From: Ascoidea tarda (nom. inval.)
Taxonomy: Eukaryota; Ascomycota; Saccharomycetes; Ascoideales; Ascoideaceae
Length of the DNA stretch: 36,304 nucleotides
Reading direction: 5' to 3'
Assembly (NCBI GenBank): GCA_030560485.1
Contig: JAKTTS010000104.1
Coordinates: 1-36,304, forward strand
Shown: positions 1 to 9,500 of the stretch, one piece after another
Position numbering within the stretch: position 1 is the first letter of the stretch
Layout: every line of letters begins with the position of its first letter
The notes under the pieces: model-generated
Database searches by the model: none
Told to the model about the DNA's origin: nothing
The model's input: only the letters and a program-made list of their open reading frames with translations
Translations under genes and position numbers: made by a program

Positions 1-332
1 TTGCTTAGAATTAAGGAGTTGGTTTTGGTTATTCTTAAACAACAGTTTATAGCTACAATGCAGGTCTACGAGTCCCACACGGCTGGCTCGCGGTCACGGA
101 ATATTAATAATAAAAAAAAAGAGTAATCGAGAATATATTGGTGCAGTCTAGAGTAAAGGCAAACATTTTAGCTACACAATAGACCCCAGTTCTGTCTATT
201 CACAAATGCAAACCTATTACTACAAACAACTAGAGCAATCCACTATTGTGCACTAGCATCCCACCTCCAGCATAGAAAGGAAACATAAATCAGAAAAGAA
301 CATTTGTGTCACGTGATTTCTCTGATGAAACA
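1..332. promoter_or_regulatory. Upstream region of THO2
   Basis: No coding sequence or RNA gene is visible here. A GTCAC box lies at about 93-97 and a palindromic TCACGTGA at 309-316, only 17 bp before the THO2 ATG. TCACGTGA is the classic Cbf1/bHLH (CDEI-like) site. So close to the start codon it may be leader sequence rather than an active site. Confidence 0.4.
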
Positions 333-3300
333 ATGCAATTCAAACCAACTCAGCCAAGCTCAGGAGAAGAGCAAAACCAGCTAATCACTGCTCATATTGC
401 CTACCAAATGTCCTCTCTTACAGCCAATGGTACTGAAAGACAGGGTCTGATTCAGCAAGAGACCATGATGGCTCCTGAATGGAAATATTTGACCGAAGAA
501 AAGGCTAAGAATCTCAAGGCTTATTCAGATTCTTTGATTAAAGAACTATTTTTAACCGATTACAATGAGGACCCAACTGCTTTCTTTGATCTCTTTTACG
601 AATTTCTTTATTCCATTAGAAATTTCGATCGCTTGAATTTGACCAGTGCAATTGTTGTTCTAGAGAAAATTTTTAAGTACTATGATGATCCAAAAAAAAC
701 TGAACAGATTTCTCTATTATTCATCAATGTTTTGAATTTGTTTCCTCCAAACCAAAGCTTATCCTCATTTCTTGCAAAGCTCTCAATAAATGATAAACTC
801 CTAGCAATTCATCTCACTTCTGAATATTATAGCAGTACTTATAACATAAACCTCAATAAAGTGAAAAGGCAGGAGTCTGTTATCTTGAGAGATCAATATA
901 TTCAAAAAAGATACAATTTGTTACATGAATGTTCTGAAGGTTATTCAAAATTGATTGTTGAATTATATGAAGCAATCTCTTCAGATGATGCTCCTTACAT
1001 GGTGGATTACACTTGGAGAGTTATTGAATCTTTAATTGGCCACTTCAGCTTGGATCCTAATAGGGTTCTTGATATTATATTGGACTTGTATATTAATAAT
1101 ATTTTAAAAAACTATCATTTTTGTATAGAACTTTTAAAAAGATCTTCTTGGTGGCCACTAGTTCCCTCTGATATATCATGCATCAATAATCTTTCAACCG
1201 GCGGTTGTGATATTGCTGCTCAACTTATTGGTTTCAAACTAAACAATTATCTTTTTCTTGGAAGAGATATGCCGGAAACCTTTAAATGTTTAATTGCTGT
1301 TTTGATAAAAGAAGGTTTTATAAGTTTTGGTGCAATTTACTCTTATTTAAGTCCCAATGATGACGCAATGAAAAAAATAGAATCTCAATATAAAGCATAC
1401 ATGGAAGATAAATCCTTTAAAGCTGGCGCATCTTTACTTGCTTTAGCTGCTCCCTTGAATGACGAAGAGGCAGACTCTTCTAATAAAACATCAAGAAACG
1501 ATTCAAGAGGCAGAGAAAAAAACAAAGAACCAAAAGACCCCTACAGAGAAATTATTGATTCTTTGAAAACAAATAACAAATATCAGTTATTAAAAGTCTT
1601 TTTAATGTGCGGGCTTTATTGGCCTTCAATATTTATATTAGCTAAATATCCCTTTTTACCTAAAATTGATCCTGAAATTGCTTCTGCTATTCATCGTTTG
1701 ATGAATCAATCAATTAAACCTTTATATGAAAAAGTTCACTCAATTCAAGATAAAGATCTAATTCAAAAACTCTTGGTTCCTAAAAGGGTTGCATTCACTA
1801 GATCTGATGATGGTATTGAATATGAAGATTACCTAATAACTACAATAGAGGTATTTTCTTTGCAAAAATCCCACACAAATAAAAAATTTGTATATTTTTA
1901 TCATGAATGGAATAAAAAAATCCCTGAAATCAAAACCATTGAAGATTTATTTGTTGTTTGCAACGAATTTTTATCATTTTCTAGTGTCAACTTATACAAG
2001 GATGTTGAACTCATTACTAAATTAGTTAGAATCGGTTTATATGACTTAAACAACACGCCAAAAGATGATTATCACTCAAAATTAAATAAGTGGTTTGATT
2101 TTTTTAGAAAATTCATATTTCCTGCCATGCCACTTATAAAAGAAAACCCTTGCACTATTCAAGAAATATTCAAATTAATGGCAAAATTCCCACTTGATAA
2201 AAGATTTTCTTTATATGGAGGAATAAATTCAACTTTAAGGAAAAAAGATTTAGATATAAAAATTGCTTGCAATGCAGCGGAAAAAGAAACTAAAGATGTT
2301 CTTAAAAGATTGTCAAAGACAAATTTCCACCCAATGATGAGAAGATTAGCAAAAATTTCTTACGCTAATCCTTTACCTTGTTTTGAGGTCATTGTAACTC
2401 AAATTGAGAGTTATGACAATCTAATAGACCTAATTGTTGATGCTGCCAGATATTTCACTGATTATGGTTATGATGTTTTAACTTTTGTATTATTGATCAG
2501 ATTGACTTCCAACAGAAATTCAATTCAGGATGATGGTATAAATGATAGACAATGGCTTCAGTCTTTAGTTATTTTTATTGGGAAATTATGCCAAAGATAT
2601 GCCAAAGTGGATTTAAAAACTCTTTACACATTTATATTAAAGAAATTTCATTCTGGTGATAACACTGGTATAGTTATCTTTAAAGAAATGGTAAACTACA
2701 TGAGTGGGATTAAACACATTTCTAATCTCACCTTGCTGCAAATTGAATATCTAGGATGTGGTCCTTGTTTGCAAAATATTGTGTTTAGCAATATTCAAGA
2801 CAACAGAAATATATCTAAAAGATCAGGACTAAGATTATTAAACAATTTGATCGAACTTGATGCCATAAGCGAGTTGTTTATTTTATTAACTAATTACCAC
2901 AAGACCCAAATATTCGAAAATGAAAACGTTCATTACAAAATTTTGGCTAATAGAAACGATGAAACCAGTTCCTTACTCCACAGTTACTTATCTTCTATTA
3001 ATTATTTTTTGCATACTAAACAAATAGAAAGTTATATTATGCCTTTAAGCACATTAATTTCAGTGTTTGGTGTCAGCACTGAATGGGCATTTGAGTTATG
3101 GAGAAAGAGTCTTTCCAAATCCATTCAAAAAGAATTTCAAGAGGAAGAGCTAAATGAACATAAACCTTGGACGAAAACTTTATACCCAATAATGAAGATG
3201 ATAAAACTGAATATATCTTTGGTGAATTGGGATGTTATGGAAGTTGGTTTCTATACGACATTTTGGCAATTATCTCTCTATGATATAAATTTTCCTTCAG

Positions 3301-4874
3301 ATAAATATAAAATGGAACAAAAACATATTAAAGATTCCATAAATGGATTAACGGATGACATGAATAATTTGAAAAATGATCCAGAAGCCACTCTCTTTTC
3401 AATAGACGCCAAAAAGAAGTTGAAAGAAGAGTATGAAAGGATTTTGGAGGAGTTTCCAGATAGTATTATCAAACATGAAATTCACCATAAATTTTCTATG
3501 AAAAGAATTGAAAACGAAAAAGATAGTTGGTTCAAAAATAATACCAGTGAGTCAGATGAAGTTACATTAACAAATAAAATTGATGAATTTCTTGAGTCCT
3601 GTATCCTTCCTCGTAGTATTCACTCTTTACTAGATGCATTATTCTGCGCAAAGTTTTTAAATTTATTGTTGTCTTTAGGGTTTAGAAAATTCTACTTGGG
3701 AGTGTTAAAAGTGTTGTTTAAAGGGATCATTTCTTGTTCTTTATTTACATTTACTCCTGATGAGGCCGAAAATTTTGGAATTTTCTATTCCGAAATTTTT
3801 CAATCTTTAGATAATTGGAGAAATAAAGAAAACTTTGAAAAGGAATTTGGAAATTTTTCTAATGATGAAAGTTCGATTAGTCATAAGGAATTCCTTAAAA
3901 ATTTGTTGGAAATCCATACACTATCTTTGAGGGATATAAGCGTTGCTCTTGAGACTGATGATTATATGTATCGTCGAAATGCTATAACTTTCCTTAAAAA
4001 TGTCATTACGGTCTATCCTGTTATTGAGGATCATTGTGAAAAATTGCTTTATTTGATTGAAACTATTGCTCGGGATGAAAGAGAAGATATTAAATTGGCA
4101 GCAAATGCGCTAATTGTCCTTATAAGATCTCGTGAAAAAAAATGTATTCATACGTGGGAATCTTACGAAATGGATAAGGCAGATGAAGGGCAACAAAAAG
4201 TTAAGAGAAATATTCTGAAAGATTCTCTAGTTAGCTCCAAAAGGACAGAAGGTAAGTTTCCAACTGGTCCTAAATCATCTTCTATAGTTTCCAGACCATC
4301 TTCGCGATTATCCCAAAATGAGGCAAAAGAATCCCCAAAAAAATATATGGATGTTATGTTGCAAACTGTTGATAAAAAAGAAAAAGAAAACTTGGGTGGT
4401 CCACCTGCTAAATCTGTTTTGAAAATAAAACCAGAAGATAAGGAAGCAGCTGAAAAGCCATTGTCTAATGTACCGAAACCAGAAAGCGCTGTTGAATTAA
4501 AGAAGGTCAAACTGTCTAGTACATTGGTGGACATTCCAGCAAGTACAGCTTCGGTAATATCTTCAGAAAACGAGGAAACAAAAGATAGTGTTTTAACTAC
4601 TGAAAAGAATTTGCTGCTTGAAGTTGTTGAGAGTGGGGATATCAGTGAGAAAAAAAATCGGTCTTTGCCCAATGATGCTAAAAAACAACCAGATCATCAG
4701 CCTAGAATTACAAAACCAAGCAGTAGTTATAATCGAAACAGAACCCCGGCAAAGGGAGAAAGAAATCCTGGTGGTTACTCACAAAACTATCAAAGATCCT
4801 CTAGTTATGGAAGCAGATACGATAGTGGAGGTCGCCCGAGCCGTGGAAGAGGAAACCGAAGGTATAACCATTAA
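333..4874 (+). CDS. THO2: THO complex subunit 2 (Tho2)
   Basis: Tho2 is the large scaffold of the nuclear THO complex, which couples transcription elongation to mRNP packaging and export and limits R-loops. The protein is about 1513 aa (S. cerevisiae Tho2 is about 1600). It is helical throughout, with the family's landmark blocks GRDMPETFKCLIAVLIKEG (about residue 310), a KSFKAGASLLALAAPL stretch, ANPLPCFEVIVTQIESY followed by DAARYFTDYGYDVLTF, and TFWQLSLYDINFPSDKY. The last 60 residues are Arg/Gly/Ser/Tyr-rich (GGRPSRGRGNRR), a basic nucleic-acid-binding tail as in other Tho2 proteins. The frame is open upstream to 306 but only through GTG; 333 is the first ATG. A long Lys/Glu/Ser-rich disordered segment precedes the tail. 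It converges on the next gene with 76 bp between stops. Identity is judged from motifs recalled, not from a search. Confidence 0.92.
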   Translation: MQFKPTQPSSGEEQNQLITAHIAYQMSSLTANGTERQGLIQQETMMAPEWKYLTEEKAKNLKAYSDSLIKELFLTDYNEDPTAFFDLFYEFLYSIRNFDRLNLTSAIVVLEKIFKYYDDPKKTEQISLLFINVLNLFPPNQSLSSFLAKLSINDKLLAIHLTSEYYSSTYNINLNKVKRQESVILRDQYIQKRYNLLHECSEGYSKLIVELYEAISSDDAPYMVDYTWRVIESLIGHFSLDPNRVLDIILDLYINNILKNYHFCIELLKRSSWWPLVPSDISCINNLSTGGCDIAAQLIGFKLNNYLFLGRDMPETFKCLIAVLIKEGFISFGAIYSYLSPNDDAMKKIESQYKAYMEDKSFKAGASLLALAAPLNDEEADSSNKTSRNDSRGREKNKEPKDPYREIIDSLKTNNKYQLLKVFLMCGLYWPSIFILAKYPFLPKIDPEIASAIHRLMNQSIKPLYEKVHSIQDKDLIQKLLVPKRVAFTRSDDGIEYEDYLITTIEVFSLQKSHTNKKFVYFYHEWNKKIPEIKTIEDLFVVCNEFLSFSSVNLYKDVELITKLVRIGLYDLNNTPKDDYHSKLNKWFDFFRKFIFPAMPLIKENPCTIQEIFKLMAKFPLDKRFSLYGGINSTLRKKDLDIKIACNAAEKETKDVLKRLSKTNFHPMMRRLAKISYANPLPCFEVIVTQIESYDNLIDLIVDAARYFTDYGYDVLTFVLLIRLTSNRNSIQDDGINDRQWLQSLVIFIGKLCQRYAKVDLKTLYTFILKKFHSGDNTGIVIFKEMVNYMSGIKHISNLTLLQIEYLGCGPCLQNIVFSNIQDNRNISKRSGLRLLNNLIELDAISELFILLTNYHKTQIFENENVHYKILANRNDETSSLLHSYLSSINYFLHTKQIESYIMPLSTLISVFGVSTEWAFELWRKSLSKSIQKEFQEEELNEHKPWTKTLYPIMKMIKLNISLVNWDVMEVGFYTTFWQLSLYDINFPSDKYKMEQKHIKDSINGLTDDMNNLKNDPEATLFSIDAKKKLKEEYERILEEFPDSIIKHEIHHKFSMKRIENEKDSWFKNNTSESDEVTLTNKIDEFLESCILPRSIHSLLDALFCAKFLNLLLSLGFRKFYLGVLKVLFKGIISCSLFTFTPDEAENFGIFYSEIFQSLDNWRNKENFEKEFGNFSNDESSISHKEFLKNLLEIHTLSLRDISVALETDDYMYRRNAITFLKNVITVYPVIEDHCEKLLYLIETIARDEREDIKLAANALIVLIRSREKKCIHTWESYEMDKADEGQQKVKRNILKDSLVSSKRTEGKFPTGPKSSSIVSRPSSRLSQNEAKESPKKYMDVMLQTVDKKEKENLGGPPAKSVLKIKPEDKEAAEKPLSNVPKPESAVELKKVKLSSTLVDIPASTASVISSENEETKDSVLTTEKNLLLEVVESGDISEKKNRSLPNDAKKQPDHQPRITKPSSSYNRNRTPAKGERNPGGYSQNYQRSSSYGSRYDSGGRPSRGRGNRRYNH

Positions 4875-4950
4875 TTTTATTTATATATATTTCAAATTAT
4901 ACTGAAAGAAGAAACATGTATATGCATTTTTCAAAATAATCTTTTACGAT

Positions 4951-6261
4951 CTATTTATTATACATTTTTAATAAAATCATTTCAGCCGGATCTTGATCTG
5001 GTTCAATCCATTCAAAATTTTCACCTCTTGTAGACCAAAATTGATAAAACTGTCTCTCTGTTTGTTTTGTTCTTAAAATCATTTTTCTATTTCTCAAATT
5101 TTTGATTATAAATTTAAATAGCTCTAGTTCTTCTTCATTTTTTGGTTTAGTCTGATCAATTGAGTTTATTTCTTTAATGTCATCAATATGATTTTCGAGG
5201 AAAAATTCAATATTGAAATTGTTATTTGCTCTAAAGCGATTAAGGCTTTTCAAGCCATTATTTTTTGAACTATTTGATGAGCCGATTAAATGATAATTTT
5301 CAACATTCAAATCATAAAATTCATCAAAATAAGTAATGATTCTATTAATCATTAACAATTCGTTTTGGTGTATTATACAATGAAACCAGCTTGTTCCATT
5401 TAACCATTTTATTCTTGAGGTTTGTTTTAAGAAAAAATTAGAACAGAAGAGTAAAAAAAAGCCAATATTCATGGAATATTGAATTAACATTAAACCAATG
5501 TTTAGGTATGTTGATGAAAGGAATATAATCTGTGATAGAGGAAGGAGTATAATCGAGACAGCCGATAATGGAATAATAAAATTTGCGATAAATCTTGATT
5601 TCAAAAACTTTGTATAGTTTGAATCCTTTCCATACAATAAATCGACTATTTCAAAGGAAGAAATAATATTATCAAAAAGAACTGACTTTTCATTTTTGAG
5701 GAGTTGCCTCAATGATAGATATATCAACTTTTCACTTATTGGAGTATTGCGATTGATGGCATGGGACACATAACTAGATATCATTTTAATTGTGTTTTCA
5801 TTTTTTGGTATTGGATCAGTGACAAGATACTTTCTGAGAATAAATTCATTATCCTTATCCAAGAGAAACGATCTAATGGAGTTGTTTTTTGTCAAGCATT
5901 CGTAGAGAAAATCATCTACTTTCTCAGGAGCTTCGCCCTTCAGTCGTGGTTTATTGCCTCTGTTAAATCGTGTAACAACTTGGTTTCTTGAGTCAGTCAA
6001 CAAAGTGTGTTCCAGCTTTCTGTAATTTTCTATCAAATTAATCAGAAGCTGCTGCAAATATCTTTTATCTTTGGCGCCTAAGTTGTAGACATTGTAGATA
6101 TCAAAGCGCTGAACATACTTTTCACCCAACTTTCTGTAATCAATAGGGGGAAACTGGCTGCAGTTTCTGGTAAAACGTAAACGTTGTCGTTGGAATACAG
6201 GAGAGTGTGTGAGTATTCTTAAATCAGCAAATCCTATACAGCTTGATTTGCTGATGAACAT
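4951..6261 (-). CDS. Predicted mitochondrial inner-membrane protein, unnamed
   Basis: About 436 aa; I do not recognise the family with confidence. The frame is open to 6279 but that codon is GTG; the first ATG is at 6261. The N-terminal 40 residues are rich in Ser, Arg and hydrophobics with no acidic residue except one Asp (FQRQRLRFTRN), as in a mitochondrial presequence. The middle holds two or three hydrophobic segments in a row (FIANFIIPLSAVSIILLPL, then YLNIGLMLIQYSMNIGFFLLF), so it is probably an integral membrane protein. The soluble C-terminal part ends with a distinctive block, RGENFEWIEPDQDPAEMI, which looks conserved. A fungal mitochondrial biogenesis factor (for example an export or respiratory-assembly factor) would fit. 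That is inference. It converges on THO2. Confidence 0.7.
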   Translation of the reverse strand: MFISKSSCIGFADLRILTHSPVFQRQRLRFTRNCSQFPPIDYRKLGEKYVQRFDIYNVYNLGAKDKRYLQQLLINLIENYRKLEHTLLTDSRNQVVTRFNRGNKPRLKGEAPEKVDDFLYECLTKNNSIRSFLLDKDNEFILRKYLVTDPIPKNENTIKMISSYVSHAINRNTPISEKLIYLSLRQLLKNEKSVLFDNIISSFEIVDLLYGKDSNYTKFLKSRFIANFIIPLSAVSIILLPLSQIIFLSSTYLNIGLMLIQYSMNIGFFLLFCSNFFLKQTSRIKWLNGTSWFHCIIHQNELLMINRIITYFDEFYDLNVENYHLIGSSNSSKNNGLKSLNRFRANNNFNIEFFLENHIDDIKEINSIDQTKPKNEEELELFKFIIKNLRNRKMILRTKQTERQFYQFWSTRGENFEWIEPDQDPAEMILLKMYNK

Positions 6262-6530
6262 AGTACTGTGTTGTTCCACGAGATTGTGAGAGAAAGGAGC
6301 AGTGGTTTTGTTTTGTGCTTCACTCGGGAAAAGCCAACTGGAGGCCTCAGAGAATAAATGCTACGTGAAACCAGATTCAGAACAGAACTGGACTGGTGCT
6401 CATTGTCTTGATATTAATTATTAAACTGTTATTCATTATATAAATGAAAATGCCCTTGGAAGTGAAAATAGATTTAACGAAGAGTAAAAGAAATAAAAAA
6501 GCACAAAAGTAACAAAAACAATTCCGGAAT
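6262..6530. other. Spacer between the mitochondrial-protein gene and PKC1
   Basis: This spacer holds the promoter of the minus-strand gene starting at 6261 and the 3' region of PKC1, which ends at 6531. AT-rich stretches lie near 6410-6515. No gene or recognisable regulatory motif stands out. Confidence 0.5.
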
Positions 6531-9500
6531 TTAAAGCTCAGGAACGCAGACTCTAGAAAACCCACTGAACATTCTTTGCTCAGTCTCTGTGATTGAGGAA
6601 ACTGGTGATAGGTTAACAGCCAAAGAGGTGAATTCATCGTCGAAGTTGCTTGCCTCCATTTCATCTCCAACGTTAACCTTGAAGGGAGACTCAACGTTAC
6701 CTTTAATCAATTCTTCAAAATCGATTGACTCGAAAAATGGCTGTTCCATGATATCGAGAGCGTCTCTCTCACTGCTTCCCAATCTCTCTTTAAAATCTTT
6801 TTCTAATAGCTTGCTTATTAAATCTAGAAGATTATAAGGCATGGTTGGAGGAAATTCAGGTTCATCATATAAAATCGAGTTGTTCAATTCTAACTCATCA
6901 TCGGAGAAATTTCCAAAGGGAGTCTTTTGCAAAACCATTATATAAATTAAGACTCCAAATGCCCACCAGTCCACAGATTTATCATAATCTTTAACTTCAA
7001 CTAATTCGGGTGCCATATAATCAGCTGTTCCACAAAACGATGATGTGAAATTTCCGTAACCCATATTGTCTTTACACAAACCATAGTCTGCTATTTTAAT
7101 ATGTCCATCTTTGGTTAACAAAATGTTTTCCAACTTCAAATCACGATAAACTATTCCTTGCTCATGCAAATATTTTAATCCTAAAAGAATTTCTGCAGCG
7201 AAAAAACGAGTTATTCTTAGATTGAATTTATCCTTTTGAACATGAAACATTAAATCTCCTCCGGAGGCAAACTCCATAACGAAATAAATTCTAGTGCGAG
7301 TGTGGAAAGAGCAATACATTTTTGTTAAAAATGGATTATTTGATTTATTGGCAATCAAATACATCTTTTGTTCTTGCCTAAGTTCCTTTATCTGATGGTC
7401 ATCAACAATTGATTTCTTTTTAAGCATTTTAATCGCACAAAGTTTCTTTGATCTATTGGATTGAGCAAGCATGACTTTCCCAAACTGTCCTCTTCCCAAA
7501 ACTTTGATGTATGTAAAATCTTTAACACGATATCTATTTTTCCGTTTTTTCTTAGTATGAGTTTCATCAAAAGCCTCTTGAAAATTTTGTTTTTCATTAG
7601 TCTTCACTTTGGTTAATTGAGAAGAAACCAAATCAAATTTTTCATCAACTTTTTTCTCAAACTTATTATCAAACTTATTATCAAACACGTTATCAAACAC
7701 ATTATCAAATTTGTTATCAAATCTGAATTCATCTTCAATTTTAACTTCGTTATCAACTTTGGCAGAAACAATTGTTTTTCCTTCATATTTTGTATTATTC
7801 TTACCAAAGGTATCGTCATCGTTTCTAAATGGATTGTTTGATTTCTCAAAAGTTTGGTGATTTTCATCTTCAAAGTATTCATTTTTATTTTGGTTTGGAT
7901 TTTGAGTAAGCTGAAGTGAATCAACTCTACTGATTAGATCATCCATGTCAAAAACCTTCTTGTGATTAGTTTCATCTTCCTTGAAATCAGTGACATTTTC
8001 TTTTTCAAAAACTAAATTATTGTCTTTCCCAGCCCACAATTGATACTCTTTATCAAATTTATTGAGTTCATAGCAATTTTTTTTATATTCTGCAGAGTTT
8101 TCTAAATCAAAATCTTTAGATAAAGTTATTTTTGGCAATTGAAGAAGAGGTAAAACTTCGGCGCTCAAATTAGTCATGGTAGAAATATCTGAATGGTTTG
8201 TTAAGGATGTGCTTAAAAACTCTTGAGGCTCCAATTCATTGTTTTTTGAAATTCCGTTACTTTGAGTATTTTGATTATTGTCATTGTTTTGATTATTTTC
8301 ATTGTTTTCGTTATATTTTAAAATCTCATTATTTTCATTGTTTTGTGAAATTCGGTCATTATAATTCAGAGCATAATTATTTTGAAAGTAATTTTCAGAT
8401 TGATATCTTTCATAACCCTGCACTTGATTTTGAGGTATGAATTGTGATTGATTTGAGAAATTCTGATTGTTTGAAGACTGATATTTGTCTTGCAATGTAG
8501 ATTGATAAGGAATCGGGAAAGTTTGTTCAATGTTAGATTTATATTGGTTTTGGTTTTGGTTTTGAAATTGATATTGATATTGATATTGATATTGGTATTG
8601 ATATTGAGTTTGAGTTTGAGTTTGGCTGGAATGTTGGTTTTGATTTGGAGGGTAGTATTGATTTTGATATTGATTTTGCGGTGTTATTGGTGTAATTGTT
8701 GATGTTGATGTTGATGTTGATGTTGATGTTGATGTTGATGTTGATGTTATTGTTGGTGCTATTGGTGCAGTTTGTGGATGATAAGCAGTACAATAAGAGG
8801 GGTTAACAACATTAATAAAACATTGATCCAGATGACATAACAAATGACAATTTTTACATTTCCAGCATTGAAATCTGAGTAACTGGTTACATAGAAAACA
8901 TCTTTCGATTGTGTTTATATAAGTATTGACTAATTCATGGTTGAATTTGACTAAGGGTTTTTCTTTTTTTTCAAACAAAGCATCCTTACGGTTTATTCGA
9001 TGATGAGGCTTAGGGTTGTTTTGGCTAGGTTTGTATTGTGGTTTTGAATGTGAGTTTTGGTTACTATCGAATTCAAAAGCTAGTTCAATTTTTCCATAGG
9101 GTTCAAGTTCGAACCAACAGAATTTTATTTTATTTGAGATATCAGAAGGGAGGATATTTCTTGTTTCAAAGTGGATGGTATCAACGGAATCTCTGGCTCT
9201 TTTTTGATTGAATTGGGGTGGAAAAGTAGAAGTAGGAGTGGAAGAGTTGAAATCTGTGTTGATAGTTGAGTTATCGTTGATTAAAAAGGGGTTTTTGAAG
9301 CTGCCAGTTTCATTTGCAGGCAACCAGTTATTGATCTGGTTGAGATTTTTGACTTTGTTTCTTCTCAAGTCTTCTACAATATCACTGAGAATAAACCATA
9401 TGTAGCTGATTTCTTCATATTTTTTGTCTTTTAGATCAAGAATGGCGATTTCTAGCTCGTTTCCTTTAGCGATTTTCAAGGTGTATGTTGAGTTCCAGAG

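Noticed and set aside
4163-4672. 169-codon minus-strand frame inside THO2
   Set aside because: It is antisense to the disordered Tho2 tail and its residues mirror the sense codons.
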